64,000 nucleotides of DNA from JBMTVN01 sp046047235 (GCA_046047235.1 JBJOII010000033.1:1-64000); one strand, 5' to 3'. Shown: positions 7,866 through 17,233, numbered from the stretch's first letter. Numbers and translations are program-made. The notes: generated by a model from the sequence alone, not told the origin.

Positions 7866-9152
7866 ATGAGCGAGGATTTTGGGCAGCTGAATCGCAGGCA
7901 GTTTTTGGGGTCCATGGGCCTGGTTGGGGCAGGTCTGGCCGTTCCGGCGCTTCGTGTGCGGAGTGCGGGTATCGGTGAAGGCGTTCGCGAGGGAGTTCGG
8001 GTGGGGTGTATCGGGGTGGGAAACCAGGGCAAGCCCCTGATGCTGCAGAACCACCTGAACGTGGTGGCGGTGTGCGATGTGGACCGCGTTCGGATGGAGT
8101 CGGCGAAGAAGGAAATAGAGTCGAGGACTGGGCGAAACTGTCAGGCTGAGGTTGACTACCGGAGGTTGTTGGACAGCAAGGAGCTGGATGCGGTTGTTGT
8201 GGCCACGCCCGACCATTGGCATGCCCTGCAGACCATTCATGCGGTTCAGGCGGGGAAGCATGTCTACGTGGAGAAGCCGTTGAGTTTGGTGGTGGAGGAG
8301 GGGCGTTTGATGGTGGATCATGCGCGCAGAGCGAAGAGGATCGTTCAGGTAGGCAGCATGCAACGATCTGACTCGAGGTTCCGTTTGGCTTGCGAGCTGG
8401 TCAGATCGGGGCGGATTGGCAAGTTGTTGACGGTTCAGGTCGGGCTTCCGGGGGTCAACTATGATGCGGGGCTGGTGCCTGACAGCGATCCCCCGGCCGA
8501 GCTGGACTACGAACTCTGGTTGGGACCGGCGCCGTATCGGCCTTACAACCGGAATCGTGTGCACTACAATTTTCGTTTCTTCTGGGATTATTCCGGAGGG
8601 CAGATGACCAACTGGGGGGCGCATCACTTGGACATTGCGCAGTGGGGGTTGGGAATGGATGAAAGCGGTCCATTGACGGTGGAGGGGCGGGGGGACCCTG
8701 ATCCGGGGGGTGAGTATGAAGTGTTTAGCCAGGCGGAGATCACCTACACGTATGCGAACGGGGTCCAGGTGCTTTGCGGGTTGGGTACGGGCATGAGGGG
8801 CGGGGTAACCTTTGAAGGGGATCGAGGATGGATTCATGTGAATCGCGGGAAGCTGGAATCCGATCCCAAAGATCTGGTGGAGGAACCCCTTAAGGACAGT
8901 GACGTGCATCTTTACCGGAGCGAGAACCACCACGACAACTGGTACGAGTGTATCAAGAGTGGTCGGCTGCCGATTTGCGACGTTGAAACGGGCCATCGAT
9001 CCGCCACCGTTTGTCATTTGGGCAACATCGCCGCCCGGTTGGGGAGGAAACTGCAATGGGAGCCGGGGCGCGAGGAGATTCTGGGGGATGCGGAGGCTTC
9101 GAAGCTGCTCGGCAAGCTTTACCGCGCTCCTTGGCGTTTGCCGAAAGTCTAA
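7866..9152 (+). CDS. Tat-exported Gfo/Idh/MocA-family sugar dehydrogenase
   Basis: The 428-residue product begins with a twin-arginine signal (NRRQFLGSMGLVGAGLAVPA). A Rossmann NAD(P)-binding fold follows, with VGCIGVGNQGKPL, the VVVATPDHWHA segment and the conserved YVEKPLSLVVEEGR lysine motif. The C-terminal alpha/beta domain contains HHLDIAQWGLGMD, typical of the exported verrucomicrobial and planctomycete oxidoreductases. The ATG at 7866 was chosen because the Tat motif starts immediately after it. Exported members of this family often oxidise the C3 hydroxyl of sugars with tightly bound cofactor. The stop overlaps the start of the DUF1080-PHP gene (TAATG), which suggests sequential steps of one pathway. 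Confidence 0.93.
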   Translation: MSEDFGQLNRRQFLGSMGLVGAGLAVPALRVRSAGIGEGVREGVRVGCIGVGNQGKPLMLQNHLNVVAVCDVDRVRMESAKKEIESRTGRNCQAEVDYRRLLDSKELDAVVVATPDHWHALQTIHAVQAGKHVYVEKPLSLVVEEGRLMVDHARRAKRIVQVGSMQRSDSRFRLACELVRSGRIGKLLTVQVGLPGVNYDAGLVPDSDPPAELDYELWLGPAPYRPYNRNRVHYNFRFFWDYSGGQMTNWGAHHLDIAQWGLGMDESGPLTVEGRGDPDPGGEYEVFSQAEITYTYANGVQVLCGLGTGMRGGVTFEGDRGWIHVNRGKLESDPKDLVEEPLKDSDVHLYRSENHHDNWYECIKSGRLPICDVETGHRSATVCHLGNIAARLGRKLQWEPGREEILGDAEASKLLGKLYRAPWRLPKV

Positions 9153-10624
9153 TGAAAACCAAGCTGATGGAAAAGTGGGCTCCGGTGCTTGTTCTGGCTG
9201 GTGTGATGAGCGTTGTGCAGGTCGTGCCAGCGGCGGACCCGGGCTGGGAGGAGCTCTTTGACGGACGGACGTTACGGGGCTGGCAGGCGGCGGAGCATCC
9301 GGAGTCTTTTAGTGTGGTGGACGGCTCGATTGTGTGTGTGGGGGAGCGTGCGCATTTGTTTTATGAGGGTGTTGGGGGTTCCGCTTCATTTCAGGATTTT
9401 GAGCTTCAGGCAGAAGTCATGACACGGCCGGGGGCGAACTCCGGGATCTATTTTCACACGGCGTATCAGGATAGCGGCTGGCCTGACCTGGGCTTTGAGG
9501 TGCAGGTGAACAACAGCCAGAAGCAGCATGGGGATTATCTCGAGTTGAAGAAGACGGGGAGCCTGTACGGTGTGCGCAATGTGCACAAGGTCCTGATGCC
9601 GGACAACGAATGGTTCCGGGTTGGGGTGCATGTGCGTGGTCGTAATGTACAGGTGAGGTTGAATGAGCAGCTGGTGGTGGATTACTGGCAGCCGCTGCAG
9701 GACGTGAGTTTATCGGCGGGCAGCCTGATGAGGCTGGGACGAGGGACATTTGCGCTCCAGTGCCATGATCCTGAGAGTCGGGTATACTACCGTAATCTCC
9801 GGGTCCGGAGGCTTCAGGGCGCCGGGACTGCGCCCGCGGAGGAACCGGTGGTGGATGCGGCTTACGTGCGTCAGCTTGAGCTGGCGGAGGAGAATTTCCC
9901 GTTGATCAACCTTCATGCGCATTTGAAGGGCGGGTTGACGCTGGACGAAGTGGTTGCGGACTGGCTGGCGACGGGGATCAACTATGGCATCGCGGTGAAT
10001 TGCGGGGTGGGGTTTCCCGTGACCAACGATGCTGCGGTCTTCGAGTTTGCGGATCAGGTCCGGGGTGCTCCGGTGTTCCTCGCCATGCAGGCTGAGGGGC
10101 GGGAGTGGGTAAACATGTTCTCGAGGGAGGCCCGCCGCAGGTTTGACTACGTGTTCACCGATTCCATGACTTTCACGGATGCGCGGGGAAAGCGAACGCG
10201 GCTTTGGATGCCTGATGAAGTGTATGTGGGTGATCCTGAGGCGTTCATGGATTATCTGGTGAAGCAGGCGGTGGCGATTCTCTCCAACGAGCCCATTGAT
10301 GTTTATGTGAATCCAACATTTCTGCCGGAGGAGATTGCGGGAGACTATGACCGGCTCTGGACGGACGATCGCATGATGCAGGTGATTCGTGCGGCGGTGG
10401 ATCATGAGGTGGCGATTGAGATCAACGGCCGCTACCGGTTACCCGGCGAGCGTTTCATTCGGATGGCGAAGGAGGCAGGCGCGAAATTTACTTTCGGGAC
10501 CAATAACGGAGGTCGCGACCTGGGATCCCTGGACTACTGTCTGGAGATGCAGCGCGAGTGCGGACTGCAATGGCAGGACATGTTTGTCCCGGGTGTGACG
10601 GCGTTGGCGAAGGCGCATCGATAA
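9152..10624 (+). CDS. Secreted fusion of DUF1080 (3-keto-glycoside hydrolase) and a PHP/amidohydrolase-like domain
   Basis: The 490-residue product has a signal peptide (about residues 1-27). A DUF1080 jelly-roll domain follows (about 30-225), with WEELFDGRTLRGWQ, GANSGIYFHT and GFEVQVNNSQ. A second domain (about 245-490) begins with LINLHAHLKGGLT, an His-x-His metal motif, and later has AIEINGRYRLPGERFIRMAK and KFTFGTNNGG, as in PHP-type metal-dependent phosphoesterases/hydrolases. DUF1080 proteins act on 3-keto glycosides, so the upstream dehydrogenase probably makes its substrate. The PHP-like half may process the released product. The start at 9152 overlaps the previous stop by one base. 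The two-domain fusion is unusual and its chemistry is inferred. Confidence 0.8.
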   Translation: MKTKLMEKWAPVLVLAGVMSVVQVVPAADPGWEELFDGRTLRGWQAAEHPESFSVVDGSIVCVGERAHLFYEGVGGSASFQDFELQAEVMTRPGANSGIYFHTAYQDSGWPDLGFEVQVNNSQKQHGDYLELKKTGSLYGVRNVHKVLMPDNEWFRVGVHVRGRNVQVRLNEQLVVDYWQPLQDVSLSAGSLMRLGRGTFALQCHDPESRVYYRNLRVRRLQGAGTAPAEEPVVDAAYVRQLELAEENFPLINLHAHLKGGLTLDEVVADWLATGINYGIAVNCGVGFPVTNDAAVFEFADQVRGAPVFLAMQAEGREWVNMFSREARRRFDYVFTDSMTFTDARGKRTRLWMPDEVYVGDPEAFMDYLVKQAVAILSNEPIDVYVNPTFLPEEIAGDYDRLWTDDRMMQVIRAAVDHEVAIEINGRYRLPGERFIRMAKEAGAKFTFGTNNGGRDLGSLDYCLEMQRECGLQWQDMFVPGVTALAKAHR

Positions 10625-10743
10625 CCGGGCGGTGCTCTCTCAATGGCGTTTACCGGGATCGGGGTGGATTCTCCGCTCCTGCCGCATGGTGGCCCTCTCG
10701 CCGGTTTTTGGGGACAAGCACCCCTTGGCGACGCTTTTGGGGC

Positions 10744-10761
10744 TGTCGATTTGAATCGACA
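10744..10761. promoter_or_regulatory. Perfect 8-2-8 dyad upstream of the PspC-DUF2723 gene
   Basis: TGTCGATT (10744-10751), TG, then AATCGACA (10754-10761) form an 18-base perfect inverted repeat about 75 bases upstream of the start at 10836. Its length and position fit an operator for a dimeric regulator. No run of T follows, so a terminator is less likely. No promoter boxes could be assigned with confidence in the 211-base gap around it. Confidence 0.4.
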
Positions 10762-10835
10762 AGTGTTGTTGCCTCCCCTTGAAGTATCAGGCTCCGTCTT
10801 AATTCAGGCGGGTGAGTTTTTAGGATACGAGAAGC

Positions 10836-13800
10836 ATGAACAGCAGTTCCAAGGATAAGGCGGAATCGAGTTCGGGATCCCTTGCCGGGCGGGGTGACTG
10901 GGGGCGGGTTAAGCAGGGGGCAGCCCTTGCGGGTGTTTGCAGTGGGTTGGCGAAAACGACAGGCTTTTCCGTCCTTTTGTGGCGGGCACTGTTCATTCTG
11001 GCATCCGGATTATTCGGGCTTGGGGCGGTGGCATATGGAGTGTTGTGGGGGGTGATGAAGAATGATCCGTTGCCGGACGAGCGGGTGGAGCCTCTTTTTC
11101 GTCGAATCGACTGGGTGACTGCGGGTGTGACGACTGCGGTTGTTCTTCTGGGCTACCTTTTCACTCTGGCGCCTGATCTGACCCTGGAGGATTCCGGGGA
11201 GTTGGCGGTGGGTTCCTTTTATGCCGGTGTTCCGCATCCTCCGGGCTATCCGGTTTGGACGATTTACACTTGGCTGTTTACGGTTCTGCTGCCCTTCTCA
11301 AACATTGCGTGGAGGGTTGCGGTATCATCCGCGGTAGCGGCCGCGTTTTCTTGTGGTCTGGTTGCATTAATTGCGTCCAGGGGCTGCAGCCTGATCCTGG
11401 AAAGTCTCGAGGAGTTCCGTCAGTTGGCGCGACGGTGGGAGAATGCCTTGTGCATGAGTGCGGGCTATGTCGCCGGCATGTTGATTGGCTTTAACGGGTT
11501 TCTTTGGAGTCAGGCGGTCATTGTCGAAGTTTACACCCTGAGCTTGCTGTCTTTCATGGTGACCATGGCGACGTTGCTGCGCTGGATCTATGCCCAGGAC
11601 CAGCTGCGCTACCTATACCTGTCGCTCTTCATGTTTGGCATTTGCGTGACCAACCATCAGACGCTGATTGTTGCGGCCATGGGGATCGAGCTGGGGATTG
11701 CAGCTGCGCGTCCGCGTTTGGGGCGGGATTTGTTTGCCATCAACAGCATTCTGTTTCTCTTTGGCCTGCTGGCGAAGTCGCGTCACTGGGTGACTGCCTT
11801 TGAGCAGAACGGCCCGCTCTACGCCATTTTCCTGCTCATCGGCATAGGGTCCATCGCTGCCTATGCTTACCTGGCATTCAGGACCGGTGAACTGGTGCAT
11901 CGGCAGACGATGTCGATTGGCATCTGCATGGGGTTGTTCTGGATTCTCGGGGCATCGCTTTACTTCTACATGCCCCTGGCTTCGATGACGAATCCCCCGA
12001 TGAACTGGGGATATGCGCGGACATGGGAGGGCTTTCTGCATGCTCTGACTCGAGGTCAGTATGAGCGGACGAATCCGACGAGTGATTTGGGTCGGTTCAT
12101 GGACCAGTTGTCGATGTTGTTGGACGGGGCGGTGGATGAATTCAACCTGGTTTACCTGGTGATTGCTTTGCTGCCGTTCTTTTTCTTCATGCGGATGAAG
12201 CAGCGGGAGAAGGCCTGGTTGCTGGGTTTGGTGGGCATGTATCTCTGTCTTGCGGTGCTGTTGATTGTCTTGCTGAATCCGGCGGCTGATCGGCAGAGCC
12301 GGGAGATGAACCGGGTGTTCTTCGTTGCCTCGCACGTGATGATCTCCCTGTGTGTCGCCTATGGGCTGGCGATCTTCGGGGCCCTGCTGGCGACCCAGTA
12401 TAAGGATTACCGGTCCCTCGCGGTTTATGGTGGGGCCGTGGCTTCGGCCATGGCCTTGTTTGCTGTCACGGTGACTTTTGCGAACGAGCAGGAGTCGATG
12501 ATGGCTTCGTGGGGTTTGTTCAGCCTTTCGCCGAGCTGGGATCCGCTTGTCCGGTTTACCAGCGTCTTCATTCTGGTGCTGGCCGTGGGTGCAACCGCGC
12601 TTTTTATTTTCTCGAAGGAGCGCATCTCACTGGCGGCGCTCATCGCCGTGTTCGTGGTCATGCCGGTGGAGTCGATCCTGTCGCATTGGTCGGACAACGA
12701 GCAACGCGGGCACCTGTTCGGCTTTTGGTTTGGTCACGACATGTTTGAGCCGCCTTTCGAGCTCTATCCCTCGATGGAGGAGAATGCGATCCTGTTTGGG
12801 GGGACGGATCCGGGCAGGTTCTGTCCCACTTACATGATCTTCTGCGAGAGCTTTCTGCCGGCCCGGTGCAAGCGGGACCCGGAGTTTGATCGTCGGGATG
12901 TGTATATTATTACTCAGAACGCCCTGGCAGATCAGACTTACCTGAGCTACATCCGGGCGCACTACTTCCGCAGTTCGCAGGTGGATACCCCCTTTCTGCA
13001 GGGGATGGTTGGTGGAATTCAGGAGAAGTTGATGGATCGGGACCAATTGGAGCGGAAGTACTCAGGCATGGCCCATCGCACCAATGGATTGGCCAAGGCA
13101 GTGGGTGGTTTGAAGACGATCCTAAGGCCGATCGACAACGTGATCACCGAGTGGGGTGCAGGTGTGGAGAAGGCGAGGCGTGAGGAGGGGGTTTATCCGC
13201 CCAAGGAGATTTACACCCCGACCCTGGAGGATCATGGGCGCTGCATGGCGGACTATTTTTCGGACGCGGACCGTCGTCGGCAGCTCGGGCAATTGAAGCC
13301 TGGTGAAAACGTAGCCATTGGGTCGGACGGCAAGCTGCAGGTTGCGGGGCAGGTATCGGTGATGGCGATCAACGGTTTGTTGACGAAAGTGATTTTTGAC
13401 AACAACCCGGACAACGAGTTCTACGTGGAGGAGAGTTTTCCTCTCGACTGGATGTTCCCGCATCTCGAGCCGTTTGGGATCATCATGAAGATTAATCGCG
13501 ATCCCCTGGTGGAGATGACGCAGGAGCAGGTGGACCGCGACCACGAGTTTTGGAGCCAGTATTCCGAGCGTCTGATTGGCAACTGGATCACGTATGATAC
13601 GCCAGCCTCCGAGATTTGTGACTTTGCCGTGAGGGTATATGAGCGAAAGAACTACGATGGCTTTTTGGGTGATCGCAAATTCGCCCGGGACAAGCAGGCG
13701 CAGAAGTCATTCTCGAAGCTGAGGAGTTCCATTGGCGGTCTTTATCTCTGGCGCATGAACAACATTCAGAATCCGGAGGAGAATGCACGGATGCTGAAAG

Positions 13801-14501
13801 AGGCCGAGTTTGCCTTGAAGCAGGCGTTCGCGTTTTGCCCGTACAGCCCTGAGGCGGTCTACCGCTACACTGATTTGCTGGCCCGCTCCGGACGACTGGA
13901 AGATGCGGAACGTGTGGCGGAAACATGCTTGCGATTCGATCAGGACAACCCGTCGATTCAGGGCTTGCTGTTTCAAGTGCAGCAGATTCGTCAGGGCAGG
14001 GTGGCCCTGGCTGATCCATCGACCTCCACGAGCCAGGTTGATCTGGCGAATCTGGAGCAGGAATACGCGGCTAACCCTGCGAATGGCGACGTGGCGTTCC
14101 GGTTGGCCAGTCAGTATTTGAAGCAAGGCAAGAGCGATGCAGCGGTCAAGGTGCTTGACGACCTGGGGAGCCGGCCTGATGCGGATCTCAACACGGTGCT
14201 CTCGGTGGCTACAGTATTTGCCCAGCTGGGCAAGGGGCAGCTTCTGGAGAAGATGCTGGCGAGGATGGTTGCGCTGGCACCGGAGAACCCCGAAGCCTGG
14301 TATGATCTTGCCTCTACTCAGGCGGTCATGGGCAAGCCGGACGAAGCGATGAAGAACCTGTTGCAGGCAATCCGGCTTTCGGATGCCCGGCGTCAACAGG
14401 ACGCGAACGCGAGGGATCTGAGGCTGGATGCGATCACCAACGGGGGGTTTGCCTCGCTGCGGGAGAGGGACGATTTCAAGTCAATGGTGAGCCCTCCCTA
14501 G
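10836..14501 (+). CDS. PspC-DUF2723-TPR fusion membrane protein (putative glycosyltransferase-like)
   Basis: The 1,221-residue product has three parts. Residues about 25-85 match a PspC domain (AGVCSGLAKTTGFSVLLWRA followed by a hydrophobic helix). Residues about 95-640 are a multi-spanning DUF2723 region with the diagnostic DLTLEDSGELAVGSFYAGVP and HPPGYPVW motifs. This is the protein-O-mannosyltransferase-like fold seen in Bacteroidota and Verrucomicrobiota. A long soluble part follows, with TPR-like helix pairs at about 960-1210. The protein probably transfers a lipid-linked sugar to an exported substrate. GAGAAG precedes the ATG. It is monocistronic here. The N-terminal PspC fusion suggests coupling to envelope-stress sensing, which is an inference. 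Confidence 0.85.
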   Translation: MNSSSKDKAESSSGSLAGRGDWGRVKQGAALAGVCSGLAKTTGFSVLLWRALFILASGLFGLGAVAYGVLWGVMKNDPLPDERVEPLFRRIDWVTAGVTTAVVLLGYLFTLAPDLTLEDSGELAVGSFYAGVPHPPGYPVWTIYTWLFTVLLPFSNIAWRVAVSSAVAAAFSCGLVALIASRGCSLILESLEEFRQLARRWENALCMSAGYVAGMLIGFNGFLWSQAVIVEVYTLSLLSFMVTMATLLRWIYAQDQLRYLYLSLFMFGICVTNHQTLIVAAMGIELGIAAARPRLGRDLFAINSILFLFGLLAKSRHWVTAFEQNGPLYAIFLLIGIGSIAAYAYLAFRTGELVHRQTMSIGICMGLFWILGASLYFYMPLASMTNPPMNWGYARTWEGFLHALTRGQYERTNPTSDLGRFMDQLSMLLDGAVDEFNLVYLVIALLPFFFFMRMKQREKAWLLGLVGMYLCLAVLLIVLLNPAADRQSREMNRVFFVASHVMISLCVAYGLAIFGALLATQYKDYRSLAVYGGAVASAMALFAVTVTFANEQESMMASWGLFSLSPSWDPLVRFTSVFILVLAVGATALFIFSKERISLAALIAVFVVMPVESILSHWSDNEQRGHLFGFWFGHDMFEPPFELYPSMEENAILFGGTDPGRFCPTYMIFCESFLPARCKRDPEFDRRDVYIITQNALADQTYLSYIRAHYFRSSQVDTPFLQGMVGGIQEKLMDRDQLERKYSGMAHRTNGLAKAVGGLKTILRPIDNVITEWGAGVEKARREEGVYPPKEIYTPTLEDHGRCMADYFSDADRRRQLGQLKPGENVAIGSDGKLQVAGQVSVMAINGLLTKVIFDNNPDNEFYVEESFPLDWMFPHLEPFGIIMKINRDPLVEMTQEQVDRDHEFWSQYSERLIGNWITYDTPASEICDFAVRVYERKNYDGFLGDRKFARDKQAQKSFSKLRSSIGGLYLWRMNNIQNPEENARMLKEAEFALKQAFAFCPYSPEAVYRYTDLLARSGRLEDAERVAETCLRFDQDNPSIQGLLFQVQQIRQGRVALADPSTSTSQVDLANLEQEYAANPANGDVAFRLASQYLKQGKSDAAVKVLDDLGSRPDADLNTVLSVATVFAQLGKGQLLEKMLARMVALAPENPEAWYDLASTQAVMGKPDEAMKNLLQAIRLSDARRQQDANARDLRLDAITNGGFASLRERDDFKSMVSPP

Positions 14502-14517
14502 GGCGCGAACCCTTGAG

Positions 14518-14534
14518 GCGCAGGCAGTCTGCGC
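14518..14534. terminator. Weak hairpin between convergent genes
   Basis: GCGCAG (14518-14523), a five-base loop and CTGCGC (14529-14534) form a short stem between the stop of the DUF2723 gene and the stop of rsmE. The convergent arrangement makes a terminator plausible, but the stem is only six base pairs and there is no T-run on either strand. Confidence 0.3.
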
Positions 14535-14571
14535 TCCGCGGAATGGGCTGGGTGAACTCAACCTTTGAGGT

Positions 14572-15339
14572 TTAGCTCGCTGGGATTCTGGGAGGCTGTT
14601 GACTTTCGTAACTGAGGACGGACAGGCAATACAAAGCCGCTGTTTCACTCCGAAGCACCAGCGGGCCGAGGCTGATTGGCAGAGCTCCGACATTGCGGAT
14701 GGCATTGATCTCCGCCGGGGTGAAGTCACCCTCAGGTCCGATCCATATTTGGATCGTTGCCGGGTTGCGTTTGTGTTCTGCGCGGAAGGTGTCAAAGGCT
14801 TTGGCCGGGTTGCGGGCATCCGGCTGCAGTGAGGCCAGGAGCGTGAGTTCCGGGTGGTTCTCGCTCGCGATGCAAGCGGCTATTGGCAACGGAACAGCGA
14901 CATCAGGCAGCCAGGCCGTGCCGCACTGCTTGGCGGCCTCGATAGCAATACTGCGCCACTTGGCGGCCTTCTGGCTGGCACCGCTGCCGTCCAGGAGCGA
15001 GACGGTTCGCTCGGAGAGGACGGGTAGTATTCTGCTGGCCCCCAGTTCAGTGGCCTTCTGGATGATGGTCTCCATCGATCGCGGTTTCGTAACCGCTTGT
15101 ATGAGCGTGATGGCGCAGGCGGGTCGAGGTGTTTGTTGTCGCTGGAGGACACGGATGCGGACCGAACGCTTGTCCAAGTCAACCAGTTCACCGAGGATTT
15201 CTTCGCCCTCGCCATTCAGCACGACGGCGCGGTCGCCAGGCCGGCACCGGAGCACCTTGGCTGCGTGATGGGCCTCAGCTTCCGGCAGCAGGATTTCCGA
15301 TCCTCGGGTTGCTTCTGGGGGGGCGAAGAACCGATGCAT
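14572..15339 (-). CDS. rsmE: 16S rRNA (uracil-1498-N3)-methyltransferase
   Basis: This 255-residue SPOUT-family enzyme methylates N3 of U1498 in helix 44 of 16S rRNA. It has the N-terminal PUA-like domain starting MHRFFAPPE and containing HHAAKVLRCRPGDRAVVLNG. The trefoil-knot SAM-binding end has QIWIGPEGDFTPAEI and LGPLVLRSETA. Length and order are standard. It begins 21 bases after dnaJ on the same strand, completing a grpE-dnaJ-rsmE unit, an arrangement (dnaJ next to rsmE) that recurs in many bacteria. Confidence 0.96.
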   Translation of the reverse strand: MHRFFAPPEATRGSEILLPEAEAHHAAKVLRCRPGDRAVVLNGEGEEILGELVDLDKRSVRIRVLQRQQTPRPACAITLIQAVTKPRSMETIIQKATELGASRILPVLSERTVSLLDGSGASQKAAKWRSIAIEAAKQCGTAWLPDVAVPLPIAACIASENHPELTLLASLQPDARNPAKAFDTFRAEHKRNPATIQIWIGPEGDFTPAEINAIRNVGALPISLGPLVLRSETAALYCLSVLSYESQQPPRIPAS

Positions 15340-15360
15340 ACGTGGATGCGTGCGGGGACC

Positions 15361-16518
15361 CTAGGAACCTGCCCGGAAGAAGTCTTTTGCGCGTTCGAAG
15401 AATGAGCGTGATCGTGGATTCACGCTCTCATCACAGAGGTCCGCGAACTCCTGGAGCTTCTGCCGCTGGGCGGTATTGAGTTTGGTCGGGACCTCAATCG
15501 TGACGCGCACATGGAGGTCTCCTGTTCCGTAGCCCTGCACGTTGCGGACACCTCGTCCCTTGAGCCTGAAGACGGTGCCGCTTTGTGTTCCGGCGGGAAT
15601 CTTGATCAGTGCGCTGCCAGCGAGGGTGGGCACTTCGAGTTCCGTTCCCAGCGTGGCTTGCACGAAACTAATCGGGACTTCGCAGAGGAGATCGTCTCCC
15701 TCACGTTCAAACAGTTCGTGGGGTTTGACGTGGAGGATCACGTAGAGATTCCCGGATGGACCTCCGCGGAGTCCTGCTTCGCCGTTGCCTGCAGAGCGGA
15801 GGCGTGAACCGGTATCCACTCCGGGAGGGATTCGAAGGGTGATTTTTGAGACTTTCTCACGGCGACCTGAACCCCGGCAGCTGCGGCAGGGATTCTCGAT
15901 TACAGCACCGGTGCCCTCACAGCGGGGGCAGGTCTGGGCGATACTGAAGATGCCTCGTGACGACACGACCTGGCCTCGGCCACCGCAGGTTTGACAGGTT
16001 TTGCGTGAGGAACCGCTGGAGGCGCCGGTGCCGTTGCAGGTATCGCAATTATCCTGCTTGGAAATGCTGATCTGCTTTTCGCAGCCGAGCGCGGCTTCGC
16101 GGAAGGTGATTTCCAGGTCGTAGCGCAGGTCGGCACCACGCTGGGGGCCACTGGGATCGGAGCGTTCGCCTCCGCCGAAGAGATCTTCAAATATGCTGCC
16201 GCCACCACCTCCGCCGCCGAAGACTTCACGGAAGATGTCGAACGGATCGTGGAATCCGCCGCCTCCGCGCGAAGCTCCGGCACGCGCGCGGGGATCAAAG
16301 GCGGAATGGCCGTACTGGTCGTAGGCAGCGCGGCGCTGTGGATCGCTCAGAGCTTCGTAGGCTTCCCCCAGCTCCTTGAATTTCTCCTCTGCTTCCTTGT
16401 CGCCCGGGTTTTTATCCGGGTGATACTTCACGGCGAGCTTGCGGTAGGCCTTTTTGATTTCCTCCGGGGTGGCGGATTTCTGGACGCCTAGAATCTCGTA
16501 ATAATCGCGTTTGGCCAT
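15361..16518 (-). CDS. dnaJ: Chaperone protein DnaJ (Hsp40)
   Basis: The 385-residue co-chaperone stimulates the DnaK ATPase and delivers unfolded substrates. The J domain starts at MAKRDYYEILGV and contains the HPD tripeptide (YHPDKNPG). A Gly/Phe-rich linker with a poly-Gly run follows. Four zinc-finger repeats are then seen (CDTCNGTG, CQTCGGRG, CPRCEGTG, CRSCRGSG), and the C-terminal substrate-binding domains complete the type I layout. The start at 16518 was chosen because the J domain begins exactly there. It follows grpE by 25 bases. Confidence 0.98.
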   Translation of the reverse strand: MAKRDYYEILGVQKSATPEEIKKAYRKLAVKYHPDKNPGDKEAEEKFKELGEAYEALSDPQRRAAYDQYGHSAFDPRARAGASRGGGGFHDPFDIFREVFGGGGGGGSIFEDLFGGGERSDPSGPQRGADLRYDLEITFREAALGCEKQISISKQDNCDTCNGTGASSGSSRKTCQTCGGRGQVVSSRGIFSIAQTCPRCEGTGAVIENPCRSCRGSGRREKVSKITLRIPPGVDTGSRLRSAGNGEAGLRGGPSGNLYVILHVKPHELFEREGDDLLCEVPISFVQATLGTELEVPTLAGSALIKIPAGTQSGTVFRLKGRGVRNVQGYGTGDLHVRVTIEVPTKLNTAQRQKLQEFADLCDESVNPRSRSFFERAKDFFRAGS

Positions 16519-16543
16519 CGCAGTAATGGGGTTCCAGTGGGGA

Positions 16544-17155
16544 TCAGGATGCTGAGGGTGCTTTGGCCACGACGACGGTGGCAGGGCGGACCAAGCGTTC
16601 ATGAAGCTTGTAGCCCTTGCGGACCTGGTGCAGCACCTGGCCTTCCGGAACCTCGGAGGTTTCGTGCTGGGCTACGGCTTCGTGAACGTTGGGATCGAAG
16701 ACCTGGCCGGTGGCGTCGATTTCCTCGACTCCTGAGTCTGTCAGCGCAGATCGGAGCTGGCCATGCACCATGGCGACGCCTTCCTGCAGGGAGGCGATGG
16801 AAGCGGCGTCACCATTCTGGCTGGCCTCCAAGGCCTTTTCGAAGCTGTCCAGGACAGGGAGGAGCTTTTCCACCACGCCTTGGGCGGCGTATCGCACCGC
16901 TTCCTGGCGTTCGCGAGTGGCCCGGCGGCGGTAATTCTCCAGCTCGGCCTTGGAGCGCAGGTAGAGATCCCAGTTTTCCTCGGCCTTGGCGGCTTTTTCC
17001 TGCAGGAGGCGGGTCTCCTCCGGGGCAAGCGGGTTGTCACCAGCCGTTGGTGCCTGGTCTTGTGCGGTACTACCGTTCGCAGTGGGGGTTGGGTCGGCTT
17101 CGTTGCCAGTGGCTTGCGACTCAACGTCTTGCGTTGTGTTCTTCTCTTCTGTCAT
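16544..17155 (-). CDS. grpE: Nucleotide exchange factor GrpE
   Basis: The 203-residue product releases ADP from DnaK. It has an acidic, disordered N-terminus, a long coiled-coil helix (about residues 50-110, including DLYLRSKAELENYRRRATRE), and the C-terminal beta-wing domain with DPNVHEAVAQHETSEVPEGQ and the LVRPATVVVAK end. The ATG at 17155 is preferred over one 11 codons upstream because typical GrpE acidic sequence begins there. It is the first gene of the chaperone unit. No dnaK lies in the window. Confidence 0.96.
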   Translation of the reverse strand: MTEEKNTTQDVESQATGNEADPTPTANGSTAQDQAPTAGDNPLAPEETRLLQEKAAKAEENWDLYLRSKAELENYRRRATRERQEAVRYAAQGVVEKLLPVLDSFEKALEASQNGDAASIASLQEGVAMVHGQLRSALTDSGVEEIDATGQVFDPNVHEAVAQHETSEVPEGQVLHQVRKGYKLHERLVRPATVVVAKAPSAS

Positions 17156-17233
17156 AGACTCAAATTCAAAGGAGCGAGGAACATACACAAGGACGGGCGT
17201 AAGGGCAACACCCGCACGGGGGTGAACCGCTGG

